Assembly: GCA_035610365.1 (NCBI GenBank)
Contig: CM069436.1
Location: forward strand, 88,041,912 to 88,105,911
From: Aquatica leii
Lineage: Eukaryota > Arthropoda > Insecta > Coleoptera > Lampyridae
Direction: 5' to 3'
Length of the DNA stretch: 64,000 nt
The number at the start of each line of letters is the position of its first letter. Positions within the stretch are counted from its first letter, which is position 1. Below the pieces are notes generated by a model. It did not search any database. It was not told where the DNA came from and worked only from the letters and a program-made list of their open reading frames with translations. Positions 24,595 to 34,996 of this stretch are shown here, in pieces. Position numbers and translations under genes: made by a program.

Positions 24595-25420
24595 AAGATG
24601 TCGAACGACAACGTGGTCCCATCTTCTTACCTCAACCACAACCTGTTATATTTAAGCTACTACTATTTTGGCCAGAACAACCTGCAGCATGGTTGCGCAA
24701 GTAAAAGAACAATTTTTATTAAAGGGTGTGACAGATAATGGGAAAAAATATTTTTTATTTACGGGTAGACTCGCGTTACGTTTCAGAGGTACTAGACATT
24801 ATAGTGGCGTCTTCACCTGAAAATAAATATATTAAAATTAAAAAAGAGTTAATTAATCGTTTATCCACGTCACAGGAGAAAAGGACACGACAGTTTCTAG
24901 AGACCGGAAACCCAGTCAATTCCTACGTCATTTACGTGGACTAGGTGCAAAAACCGTGACTACGCAATTGTTGGATAACGCAGCCAGGCTTGCCACTTTG
25001 ACTTCTGTTTTCCATACATCGATGGTATTATTGAGTTTTCTAAAAATTAACACCAACATGTGGAACACCTTGAATTATTGTTTAAGCGTTTTAAACAATA
25101 TGTAATAATAAATCCATAGAAGTGCAATTTTGGTAAGACTACTGTCAACTTTCTCGGCTACTCAGAGAGCATAAAACCACCTCACCAAAAAGATCAAGCA
25201 ATGCAGGAATATCTTTGTTACAGAATGGGATATAGAAACCTATATCTTTCCATTCACAGAAATGAAACCCGGCACATTGCAATTACAATACTTATGATCG
25301 TAAACTACTCGCTGCTTATGCGGTTGTGAAGTGTTTTAGACGTACAAAAATATTTTCCAAAAAAGTCAAAAAAAGTCATTAGAAACATACATGGTATACA
25401 TAAGAACAATACATTAGAGC
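24595..25420 (+). pseudogene. Decayed Ty3/Gypsy gag-RT-RNase H remnant
   Basis: Three identifiable pieces remain in order, joined by deletions. The first, about 24640-24945, is a Gag core, read partly as a 68-codon frame with SRYVSEVLDIIVASSPENKY and LINRLSTSQEKRTRQFLE. The second, about 25015-25175, is the RT palm after the catalytic site, with EHLELLFKRFKQYVIINP and CNFGKTTVNFLGYS (family form C.FG...V.FLG). The third, about 25285-25345, is an RNase H piece, YDRKLLAAYAVVKCFR. This belongs to a different Gypsy family from the macrodomain elements. Stops and deletions throughout mean it is dead. Confidence 0.75.
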
Positions 25421-25660
25421 AATTTTATAAGCACCCTTTAGCCATAGATCTTAAAACTGATTTTTAGAAACGTTTTGGAAGATGTTTGAGTTGAAAAACA
25501 CAAGAGCAATAAAAATGATATATATATAAGTTATAAAATTTGTTTAAAAAACCACAACAGAATTCCCTATAGACCAAAAACCTTGTGACGACTGACAGAA
25601 TCAACGTTCAACACTCTTGTAAACAAAAAAATTACTAAACAGACTTATGCAATTAATACT

Positions 25661-26099
25661 GTTACGTATTTATTTATTAACAACTAATTATTTAAACGAT
25701 TAAAACTACGTTTACTTAATCTAGAAATATGTACACTTTAAATTAACCGAACTAATAAAATCTAATAATAAAAACACTTACACGAATTTATGTATAACCG
25801 TTGTATAACACTAACACGAGATAAGATAACGTCCTCGGATATCACACTTGTTTACACTAATTATCACGTTCACGATTATTCTCGATTAATTTATCTAGAC
25901 ACACGCGTGTTAACGATTTATTTCCACTTGATAATCTTCTTAACACATTCGCATTCCAGCAATAACTGACCTACGATTTCCATGTTCGGCATTTATAGAC
26001 ATCGGCGAATCCTTCTCGAACGTTCCCTACTTTTCGCTATATCTTCTAGACAGCTTCTAGAAGGATCTTGCATTTGTAAATAATTTCTCAAACGTTTCA
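25661..26099 (-). repeat. Solo LTR of the macrodomain Gypsy family
   Basis: Starts TGTTACGT and ends GTTTCA on the plus strand, the reverse of the TGAAACGTT...TAACA LTR found at 29.4, 35.6, 44.2 and 50.4 kb. Shared internal blocks include the TTCCAGCAATAACTGACCTA initiator region and the ACACTTACACGAATTTATG block. Perfect 4-bp duplications ATAC flank it (25657-25660 and 26100-26103). It is a solo LTR left by LTR-LTR recombination, 439 bp long. Confidence 0.9.
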
Positions 26100-26109
26100 A
26101 TACTTATTT

Positions 26110-26745
26110 TTTGTTGATAGGTAAAAACTTTTCAAGACAACTTATAGTATATTAAGGAACTATTTTAGCGCACGGAACCAAAGTTTAGAAAAGGGTTGAG
26201 TGCGCTAAAATGTCTTATGAAACGTATACTTATAGTATTTTGGAAATTATATGTAAAACTAAATTTAAATGCATTTACTTTTACTTTATTGATTCAGAAA
26301 TTATTTTTTTTTAATAATAAGTTAGCAACATTTCAATTTTGACATGTTGTACAGTTGGATTGCTGTATTTTAATTGTCAAATATTAGTATTGCCAAGCTA
26401 ACAAAACCACAGTTCGGGTTCTATAAAGTGTTACTTTAGACAACTCAATTGAGTACTTGTTAGAATGCCAAAATTAAAATTTTTTTTTGTGAAACCGGAA
26501 TAAGAAAAAGCCCAGTTCTTGTCGAAGTTAGAAGATATAATATGTTAGAGAGCTTCACGCCACACAGTCGTTTTTCCAAACAAACCACCTGCTGTTTTAA
26601 AACCTTTTTGAACTGGCACAGTTGAGCAATAATTAAAAATTCAGAAAAATATACTAAAATATCTAATTGCACTACGTTATTTGACATTTTTAATTCCACA
26701 ATTTGCATCTAGGTTACTGCCGATAGAAGTAATACATGTTGTTCG
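26110..26745. other. Intergenic, no gene seen
   Basis: AT-rich. The 82-codon minus-strand frame at 26460-26708 shows no recognisable domain. Confidence 0.35.
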
Positions 26746-26747
26746 CG

Positions 26748-26901
26748 TAATTTGTAAAGGACCTGTGGGCGGAGCTTTTCTGCGCAACTATGTAAACACG
26801 ACATATTGGAACACCACTTATTGTATTATATTTGTAAGAAGGGGTTCAGCGTATCAATTTCGTTTACTGCGCATATCACGTGACAGGTCCTTTACAAATT
26901 A
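26748..26901. mobile_element. MITE-like palindrome, TIR taatttgtaaaggacctgt
   Basis: The arms at 26748-26766 and 26883-26901 are inverted copies. Weaker pairing continues inward (ctgcgcaactatgtaaac against gtttactgcgca). Flanking duplications are not clear. Non-coding, about 154 bp. Confidence 0.6.
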
Positions 26902-26978
26902 TGTGATCCATACTGACCTTAACAAGCCTCTGCTACAATACTATTTTTGTGGTTTTTTGCAATTAAGGAAAAATAATA

Positions 26979-27122
26979 TACAGTGTGTATTTTAATGATT
27001 GTCCGGTGTTTGAATTTGCCGCTTGTTTATTCGTCAACGAACCAACATTGTTTGATTATAGTTACTAGAATGACGACGCGGCAAATTCAAACACCGGACA
27101 ATCATTAAAATACGCACCGTAT
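26979..27122. mobile_element. MITE with ~45-bp inverted ends, TA target
   Basis: The left arm (CAGTGTGTATTTTAATGATT then GTCCGGTGTTTGAATTTGCC) is mirrored at the right (ending ATTAAAATACGCACCG) with only two or three mismatches. TA dinucleotides sit at both edges, fitting a Tc1/mariner-type MITE. Its neighbour at 26.75 kb is a different family. Confidence 0.8.
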
Positions 27123-27124
27123 AA

Positions 27125-29120
27125 ATTTCAATTTCATAATGCACTATTTATGTTGTACTGTAATCGTAAAATTTTTATACAAACCTAGTATATCGATCTA
27201 CAAGCTTAGAACAATGATAGATTTTCAGTGAGCGCAGCCACGAGCGGATCAAATTTACACGAACATGTAAATTCAATTTTCTAACATGTAGACAAAGTTG
27301 CTTTTCTGTGTACTACGCGAAAAGGCATGTCAAGCATTCTTAAAGTAAATAATTGTCAAAAACCTTCATCGAAAATGAATCAATAAAATGAGAATAATGA
27401 AGAAATTTCATTCATTAGTATTAGAGTCAAATTTATTATCTAAAAAGTCCAAAGTACGAGAAAACTTACCAGCAGTACTGTGGCTAGAGGAATGAATGAA
27501 AATGCTCTAATTGCGTACTTTGTTGTTTGTTTTATTTATAAGATTAGCCCTGATTTTTAAACATTCTTTGGTAAAAATCTCAAACATTAGCGACACGAAA
27601 TCAAAGCACAGTAACATCAAAAGATGGAGTAAACGAAGTTGAGGTTTACAAAACGTATTTAAATTTGAGACTAAAAAAATTCATTCATTCATTCAGACTA
27701 TTTATATTTTATAGACATGACAAGTGCACAAAGCAACCAAAAAACTGCTGCGTACTTAGAACTACCGGAGCCAAATAGCTTCACAAACTATTGTATAGGA
27801 CAACAGCGACCATTTTAACCGACAGTTGAGTTGACATCCAAGTTTTGAAGAGAGACGGCGGCTGTCGTTAGTAGTGTTCTTGCAGAATCCTATGTCAAAG
27901 ATAGCATCTAAAATAAAGTAAAAATTTAAAAGAAAATCAAGGTTCGACTGACGAGCAATCTTTGACCTCTAAAACGTCTACATCAACAGTACGCTTACGC
28001 TAATAAATGAAATGAATAAAAAAGATTGTTGATAACTGAAAATGAAACAGTTCCACTTTTCGGCACGATCTTTGGTTAAACAATGTGTCATTTTTCTATC
28101 AAGTAATTGAAAATAGTTATTATGTACCTTTAGGGAGAAAAGTATAACATTCCCACCTGCGGGATAATCGAGAGACTTTTCTCTTGTGGTGCATATACAA
28201 TTTTTTTTCACACCAGGATGAAAACTGAAAAGTTTCATTAACATAAAAATAACATTGAGCTAAGTCCGTTATTACAGGCTAGAAAAAAATTGAGCATCAA
28301 CTTTTTATATGATCAAGATTATGATTTATTGAAATCAATAAATATTTAAACCAGGAGTAAAGTGCCGGCGGGGGTTGAGGAGCGGAGTCCCCCGTTCTCA
28401 AAAGAATGTTTGTAAAGGCAATTTATTATTTATTTATTTATCATCAACGTATTTGTTCTTTTACACAACAAATGCAGAGTTAATCCAAAGTTGAGCACTT
28501 TTCTTTAATTATATTGTATAATTACTTTAAAACGTAACATCATTTTATTTTAAAGAATACTCAAACAAAACTATTTTAATTTAATATTTTGCAGGGAGAG
28601 AATGTGGCATTTTTCCCCCACAAATTAGAGTTGAAAGTCAAACTTTTCCTCAAGGTGTGAGAAAAAATTATTTTATAACGGTTTCAAACGATTCACGTCT
28701 TAAAAAATTAGCAGGTGTTTAGTCAGAATTGTACTTTTTTCAGAAGGATAATTGTTAGTTGTCAAATTAAAATAAAAAAAAACTTTAATTTCAATATTGT
28801 ATTTAAACAAAACTCCAAAACATATTAAGCAAATAGCGTTTGTATAGATTAACCAATTAATTTATTCAAAGAATATCTTATTGTGATCATTATTTTCTTG
28901 ACGTTGATTTATTTGGCTTTATTTTTACATTGCGTATAAATACCTGTATGCATTAATAAAAATGTGGATTTTATGTACAAATTTTACAACTGCTATCAAC
29001 ATCCTTTTATACAGTGTAAGTCTAAATCTAATTTCTACTTAAGCTCGTTATAAATAAATAATTATAAATCCAATTATTTAATATTTACTCAAATTAAAAA
29101 CTGTATATGATTCTTCATGC
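27125..29120. other. Intergenic; GC-rich patch near 28.36 kb
   Basis: No gene supported. Around 28362-28400 there is a short GC-rich hairpin-capable patch (CGGGGG...CCCCCG) in otherwise AT-rich DNA. The 88-codon minus-strand frame at 27978-28244 has no recognisable domain. Confidence 0.35.
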
Positions 29121-29128
29121 GGCATGGA

Positions 29129-29213
29129 ATGAAAAAACTCATGCATTCAACGCTAAACTTACTCATGTTTATTTTACTTTTAAGAGAGCAAGTAGCTTGT
29201 CGTAAGTTTCTTG
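29129..29213 (+). CDS. Possible first coding exon with signal peptide
   Basis: An ATG at 29129 opens a reading that begins MKKLMHST, passes through a leucine-rich stretch (LNLLMFILLL) and a polar REQVAC, and reaches a good splice donor (CTTG|GTAAGAG at 29213/29214). The form is that of a secretory signal peptide encoded by a short first exon. No downstream exon can be named, and a MITE and a 6.6-kb retroelement lie just downstream. This may be a chance resemblance in AT-rich DNA. No family is assigned. Confidence 0.25.
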
Positions 29214-29314
29214 GTAAGAGCATTTTTCCTAATAAATAATAATTAATTAAATATGTTCTACTAAACGCACGGTAATTAGTTTTGAAAAAACAACGTTATC
29301 CGTAAAAAAATATA

Positions 29315-29448
29315 AATATTAAAGATTCTTTTAGGGTAACTGGTGTATTTATTTAATACAATTTACGTGCAAGCTTTCAAACTTGGACTAAGTTCTTGGT
29401 CAGGCAGTATAAATTTCTACTGCCTAAAAGCTTGCTTGTAAATTGTAT
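29315..29448. mobile_element. MITE, left part, split by the Gypsy insertion
   Basis: From about 29315 the sequence TTTAGGGTAACTGGTGTATT (preceded by attaaagatt) is the inverted counterpart of 36011-36054 (reverse complement TTTAGGGTAAACGGTGTATT). Inner arms also pair (tacaatttacgtgcaagctt against aagcttgcttgtaaattgta), as does a GGCAGTA/TACTGCC hairpin near 29403-29425. Rejoined across the retroelement, the MITE is about 175 bp. Confidence 0.75.
29445..29448. repeat. 4-bp target duplication GTAT (copy 1, left)
   Basis: Matches 36011-36014. Confidence 0.85.
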
Positions 29449-29803
29449 TGAAACGTTCGAGAAATTACTTGCAAATGCAAGAGCCTTCTAGAAGCTGTTA
29501 TCTATTTTTCTAGAAGTTATAGCGAAAAGTAAGGAACGCTCGAGAAGGATTTCCGTATGTTTATATATAGCGACGAGACAGATCGTAGGTCAGTTATTGC
29601 TGGAATGTGAATACATCAGTGTTAAGAAGATTATCAAGTGGAAATAAATCGTTAGCACGCGTGTGTCTAAATAAATTGACCGAGAATAATCGTGTACGTG
29701 ATTTTTAGTGTAAACAATTGTGAAGCTACCCGCGGACGTTATCTTATCTTCTTGTAAGTGATATAAATTAGTGTAAGTGTTTTTATTAAATATTATTACA
29801 ACA
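29449..29803 (+). repeat. 5' LTR of copy 1 (100-bp deletion)
   Basis: Begins TGAAACGTTCGAG and ends AACA. Compared with the 455-bp 3' LTR it lacks 100 bp near its 3' end (the segment corresponding to 35908-36007), with about four other substitutions. Confidence 0.9.
29562..29595 (+). promoter_or_regulatory. LTR core promoter: TATA box and initiator
   Basis: TATATATA at 29562-29569 lies about 30 bp upstream of the A in TCAGTT (29590-29595), an arthropod-type initiator. The same pair is conserved in the other family LTRs, so transcription and the R region probably begin near 29592. Confidence 0.6.
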
Positions 29804-29804
29804 G

Positions 29805-29822
29805 TGGCGTCAGTGTGGAGTA
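29805..29822 (+). other. Primer binding site of copy 1
   Basis: TGGCGTCAGTGTGGAG follows the LTR end after one base. Copy 3 has TGGTGTCAGGTGTGGGG at the same place. The form fits priming by the 3' end of a leucine tRNA (TGGTGTCAG..GTGGG), which is an inference from general tRNA knowledge. Confidence 0.6.
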
Positions 29823-30109
29823 TCGAATGAGAACAAACCGTTCGCGATTTTTAGTGTGAATACCATTAAGTTAAATAACTAAATAACTTTTAAGTTTGCG
29901 ATACGCGTGTTTGGTTATAAAGTATAAAATAGTGTTTATTAAACTTTTTCTTTTAACAAGTGCGTGTTCGCGATATTAATTAAATTCGTTTCTATGCACT
30001 AGTGGTTTAATATTAACAAGTGGATCGTTATTGAAATTTTGTGTTATTCAAAATCTGCATTTTAAAAAGTAGTGTATTTAAACTTTATATTCGTGTTATA
30101 TTTAAATTT

Positions 30110-31340
30110 ATGCCGGTGACGCGTTTGCAAAAAGAAAAAATGGATTCAAAAATATTTGAAATTCTCGAATCGATAAATAAAAATATGGAAGAAAATAATA
30201 GAAAAATGGGCGAATCTTCACAGAAAATTGAAGAAAATTCAAGAAAAATGGAAGAAAAACTCTCCGAACATTCTCAGAAAATGGAAGAAAATTCTAGAAA
30301 AATAGAAGAAAAGTTGTTGGAAAATTCTAGAAGTTTAAAAGAAGAAATACGAACGAGCATAGAAAACAAAATTAAAGTTGTTCAAGAAGAAACCCAAGCA
30401 GATATGTTAGACTTAAAAGAAGAAATTTGCGAATCTGTGAATGACAAAATAGAAGAAGTACAAGACAAATTAGAACAGAAATTAAATGAAAAATCAAGAA
30501 CCATAGAAGACAAGCTAGAGAAAAAATTGAGAAAAAGAATACAACTGCTTGAAGAAAGAATGGCGCAAATGAATCACCATGGCGAAGGAAGTGTCACGAG
30601 TGAAGATTTAATAATGGACCGCCGGGATGAAAGCACTCACAAGTTTAAGGTTGTACCGCCAAATTTTGATGGTAAAGTTCCATGGTCAACCTACTACAAG
30701 CAGTTTGAAGCCGCAGCTACTGCTAATAATAGTGTCCTTACGTGGAGAAGCGCTGGGAATTTTACAAATTGTTCCGGACCACCTGCAAGAAAATTACGAA
30801 CTCTTAATATTACGATTAGAAATGAGATATGGAGATGCTCATCTACAACAAGTATACCAGGCTCAAATTAAAAGTCGGGTTTAGAAAGCTGCCGAAAGTC
30901 TTCAAGAGTTTGAGGCTGGCATTGCTAGATTAACACGGCTTGCGTATCCTACAGCACCAGACACCTTCTTGGAGCAATTGGCTATTCAAACCTTTGTAGA
31001 CGGCCTCCGAGACAACGAAACGCAGCAGACTCTGCGGTTAGCTCGACCGAAGACATTGGATGACGCTTTGGTGCATGCTTTGGAGTTTGAAGCAGCAAAA
31101 CAAGCATCGCAACGAGATGGTCATAGACTCTGCTGTGCTGCAGAAGTACCCGCGCAGACACTGGAAAGCATCGAGGAGATAGCGCGACGAATACTTTGGG
31201 AAAGAGGAGTGACAGCTTTGAACTGCGACGAAATAAGCCATGTACGACGGCATCGTACCAAACCTAAGAAGAGGACTAGAAAAGCGCTCGAAAATTTGGA
31301 ACGAGGCGAGCAAAAGAGACAAAAAGTAATCTCATCTAAT
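30110..31340 (+). pseudogene. Gag of copy 1, broken
   Basis: The start is the ATG at 30110 (MPVTRL...), which is also used in copy 2. An ATG 69 bp upstream in the same frame is not conserved. The first ~170 codons are a lysine/glutamate-rich coiled coil of repeated EENSRKMEE-type heptads. A Gag core follows (FKVVPPNFDGKVPWSTYYKQ). A deletion of roughly 35 bp near 30730 removes the residues between the alanine-rich helix and the SLRGEAL stretch and shifts the frame. A TAG at 30882-30884 stands where copy 2 has a glutamine codon. The zinc knuckle, intact in copy 2, has lost two cysteines here (NCDEISHVRRHR). The protein would normally form the retrotransposon particle. Confidence 0.85.
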
Positions 31341-31757
31341 CAAACTCCAGAGATTACAATCCAAATGGCATCGCCTAGGGAGCAATTGCATAGCATTTAT
31401 CTCGATGGCAAGATCAATGGAAGAAACGTTCAGTTACTAGTTGACACGGGAGCGACGAAGACAATCACTCGTCCTGACATGTTATTGGAAAACGAGAAGA
31501 CATCACCAGTAACAGTACGACTTCGAACGGCGACGGGCGACGAAATACCTACTTACGGACAAGTCAAAGTAACCATTGGTTTGGGACATGGAGTACTCGA
31601 CCATCAAGTACTGGTAGCCGACATCACGGAAGAAGTTATCCTGGGAATGGACGTGATAAAGAAGTATGGGTTCCATTTGGATATGAAGAACGATGTCCTG
31701 AAGATGAAGAAATTCCTTTTCATTCGTCAGAGAAGGCAGCCGTGCGAGTCTTATTGA
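31341..31757 (+). pseudogene. Aspartic protease of copy 1, truncated
   Basis: Retropepsin-type protease with the active-site motif [10 protein letters not shown] (Asp-Thr-Gly at 31443-31451) and the C-terminal hydrophobic-Gly motif VILGMDVI. In this copy it is open in the same frame as the end of Gag, whereas in copy 2 the two lie in different frames. The reading ends early at 31757 because a deletion of about 7 bp near 31710 shifts it off the RT frame. It would cleave the Gag-Pol polyprotein. Confidence 0.85.
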
Positions 31758-33709
31758 GTGAAGACGTAATTCTGCCTGCAAGGACTAAAAGTGTGGTGAT
31801 GGCACGCCTGGATGGAAATCTCCGGGAATGCTACATACGCGCGATTGAACCAATGGAAGGCGGCTTAGTTGAAAAGGGACTACTCGTTGGCAGAACTTTA
31901 GTACGAGTAAAGAACACGATGCCAGTAAGGATCTTAAACATCAATTCAGATCCTGTAACGTTGAAAAAGAAGACCGTGGTAGGCCAAAGCACGCCAGTAT
32001 CACAAATTGTGAGATGCGTGAAGTCGAACGAAGATACGTCGCCGAAAAAGTGTCCACAACATCTATTGGACATTCTTACCACCAAATGCCAAAACCTCAG
32101 CCAAGACCAGCTGGCTAAAGTTAAAGTGTTGATCCAAGAGTACCAAGATGTGTTCGCGCTGGAGAGTGGCTCCAAAGGAAGAACTAACGTGGTGAAACAT
32201 AAAATTAATACCGGAGACGCTCGGCCGATACGACAACATCCACGCAGACTCCCTTTGGCGAAAAGAGAAGAAGCCGAACAAATAATTACGGATATGGAGA
32301 GAAAAGGCGTGATTGAACTTTCAAGTAGTCCATGGGCATCCCCAGTGGTACTCGTGAAGAAGAAGGATGAATCAACGAGGTTTTGCGTAGACTACAGGCA
32401 GCTAAACGACGTGACCAAAAAGGACAGCTACCCTTTACCCAGAATTGACGATACGCTAGACACCCTGTCAGGATCCCAGTGGTTTTCTACGTTAGATTTA
32501 AAGAGTGGATACTGGCAGGTAGAATTAGAACCCAAGGATCGTGAAAAAACAGCTTTTACGATCGGAACTGTTTTGTGGCAGTTCACTGTAATGCCCTTCG
32601 GCCTGTGTAACGCTCCTGCAACGTTCGAGCGTTTGATGGAGACCATCTTGCGCGGATTGTCTTGTAAGACGTGCTTGGTTTACCTGGATGACGTGATCGT
32701 AGTTGGAAGGTCGTTTGAAGAACATTTAAACAACTTGAAGGAAGTGTTCCAGCGATTACGTGGGGCTAACCTTAAACTAAGCCCAAAGAAGTGTCACATA
32801 TTTAAGAAGGAAGTGCAATACCTTGGCCACGTCGTCTCTAGAGATGGAGTAAGGGCTGACCCAGACAAAATCCGAGCAGTGCAAGCATGGCCAAGACGAA
32901 TCGACAAACATCAGGTCTGAAGTTTCCTTGGGTTGTGCACTTATTATAGAAGATTTGTCCCCGGATTTGCCAATATCGCCAAACCATTGACAAAATTAAC
33001 CGAAGAAAAAGCAGAATTTAGATGGAATGAAGACTGCGAAAATTATTTTAATTAACTAAAACAGGCCTTAGTCACTTCGCCGATTTTGAGTTATCCAAGA
33101 GAAGATGGAAAGTTTGTTTTGGATACCGACGCAAGCAATATGGCCATAGCGGCGGTCCTTTCGCAGGTTCAAGATGGACAAGAAAAGGTTATCGCGTACT
33201 TTAGCAAGGTTTTGTCTAGGCCAGAAAGGAATTATTGCGTGACTAGGAGGGAGCTGTTAGCAGTCGTTAAGTCCATCGAACATTTCTATAAGTATTTGTA
33301 TGGACGGAAATTTTTACTGAGAACAGACCACGCCGCTTTAAAATGGCTACTGCAGTTCCGTAACCCAGAAGGACAAGTGGCAAGATGGATCGAGAGACTG
33401 CAAGAGTATGACTACGACACAGAACACCGTGCCGGAAGCAGTCATCGGAACGCTGATGCCTTGTCTAGAAGACCATGTCCGGCGGACTGCAGCCATTGTT
33501 CGCGACTGGAAGAAAAAGTCGAATGCCTCCGGAGAACTGCTATGGTTGATGATGAGTGGGAACCTGAGCAGTTACGTCGCGATCAAGAAGACGATCCTGA
33601 AATAAGACTACTCCTGGACTGGAAAGAAAGCGGCCGACGACCAACCTGGGAAGAAGTGAGTGCTTTGGGCAAAAATATCAAAGCGTACTGGCGCAGTGGG
33701 ACTCCTTGA
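31742..33709 (+). pseudogene. Reverse transcriptase-RNase H of copy 1, broken
   Basis: The RT fingers and palm are clear: [20 protein letters not shown], then [15 protein letters not shown] and the catalytic YLDDVIVVG (YLDD at 32681-32692). The connection reads YLGHVVSRDGV. A TGA at 32918-32920 replaces an arginine codon, and a TAA at 33053-33055 replaces a glutamine codon. The RNase H part then runs open from 33086: FVLDTDASN, RRELLAVVKSIEHF and RTDHAALKWLL, the acidic residues expected of Ty3/Gypsy RNase H. A missing G near 33690 shifts the frame before integrase. Compared with copy 2 these are all single point lesions. Confidence 0.9.
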
Positions 33710-34996
33710 TAATAGAAGACGGTCTTCTTAAGCGATCCCTAGAAAGTGCCGAGGGCACGGGAAACAGACTACAGCTGGTAGTGCCGGAAAGCAGGGTGAC
33801 CGAAGTGTTAAAGCATCTTCACGATGGGACATCGGGAGGACACTTTGGCATTAAGAAGACGTTAGGTAAAGTGCGAGAACGATTCTACTGGATGAACTGC
33901 AAAGAAGACGTCATAAAATGGTGCCGTAAATGCACAGTCTGCGCATCAGGAAATGGTCCAGCGAGAAAGCGCAAAGCACCCATGAAACAATACAACGTAG
34001 GAAACCCTTGGGAAAAAGTAGCGATTGACATCGCAGGGCCGTTCCCAGAATCCGATTCGGGAAATAAATACATCCTGGTAGCGATGGATTATTTCACGAA
34101 ATGGACGGAGGCTTACGCCATACCCAACCAGGAAGCAGCTACAGTCGCAGACGTATTAGTAAAGGAGTTTTTCTGCCGGTTTGGAGTTCCGTTGGAATTA
34201 CACTCCGATCAAGGCCGCAATTTTGAGTCTGGGCTGTTTCCAGAAGTTTGCCGACTGTTAGGAATTAAGAAGACTAGGACAACGCCTCTCCATCCTCAAT
34301 CTGACGGCACGGTTGAACGGATGAATCGAACAATGGGCAAGTACTTAGCCAAGGTAGTGTCCGAACACCAAAGAGACTGGGATCAGTACTTGCACCTTTT
34401 CTTATTGGCATACCGATCATCCGTTCACGAAAGCACAGGCCAAACACCATCCTGTGTCATGCTCGGTCGTGAGATAAGATTACCATGCGATCTTCAATTT
34501 GGGCGAAGACTGGAAGAAGAAGTTGCTGGAGAAGATTACGTCAGCAAGCTGGCCAAGAGGTTAGACGAAATACATGAAGAGGTCCGTACAAAACACACAA
34601 ATTGCCAGCGACAGGATAAAAACAAGATATGACGTCAAGGCGCAAAATGGTGGGTTTCAACCTGGCGATATGGTCTGGTTGTATAACCCTCAAAGGAGAC
34701 GTGGTTTGTCGCCAAAGCTGCAAAGGCAATGGGAGGGCCCCTATGAAGTCGTGCAGCGTATTAACGACGTTATATACCGCATCCGAAAACCGCCCAGAGG
34801 CAAGCCAAAAGTGGTCCACGTTGATAGTCTAGCCCCGTTTGCTGGCGATAACCACAATGCGCAAGTTCAGGTCCGAACCAGAGTAATAAGTAACAGAACC
34901 AGGAATCCAATCGAAGAAATGGAGTTCGAGAAGTTTATGAACTTATACGGAGGTTCTGGAAAAGCTAGGTTCGGAGTTACCACCGAGGAACAATAA
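33706..34996 (+). pseudogene. Integrase of copy 1, one frameshift
   Basis: The N-terminal zinc-binding HHCC region (LKHLHDGTSGGHFG ... CRKCTVC) is followed by the DDE core: Asp in VAIDIAGPFP, Asp in LHSDQGRNFE and Glu in SDGTVERMNRT. The C-terminal part has a GPY/F motif (WEGPYEVVQRINDVIYRI). An extra base near 34588 shifts the frame, so the C-terminal 120 codons are read in the 34574-34996 frame. The reading ends at a TAA (34994-34996), directly followed in frame by the macrodomain. It would insert element DNA. Insertions of this family fall at GTAT/ATAC. Confidence 0.9.
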
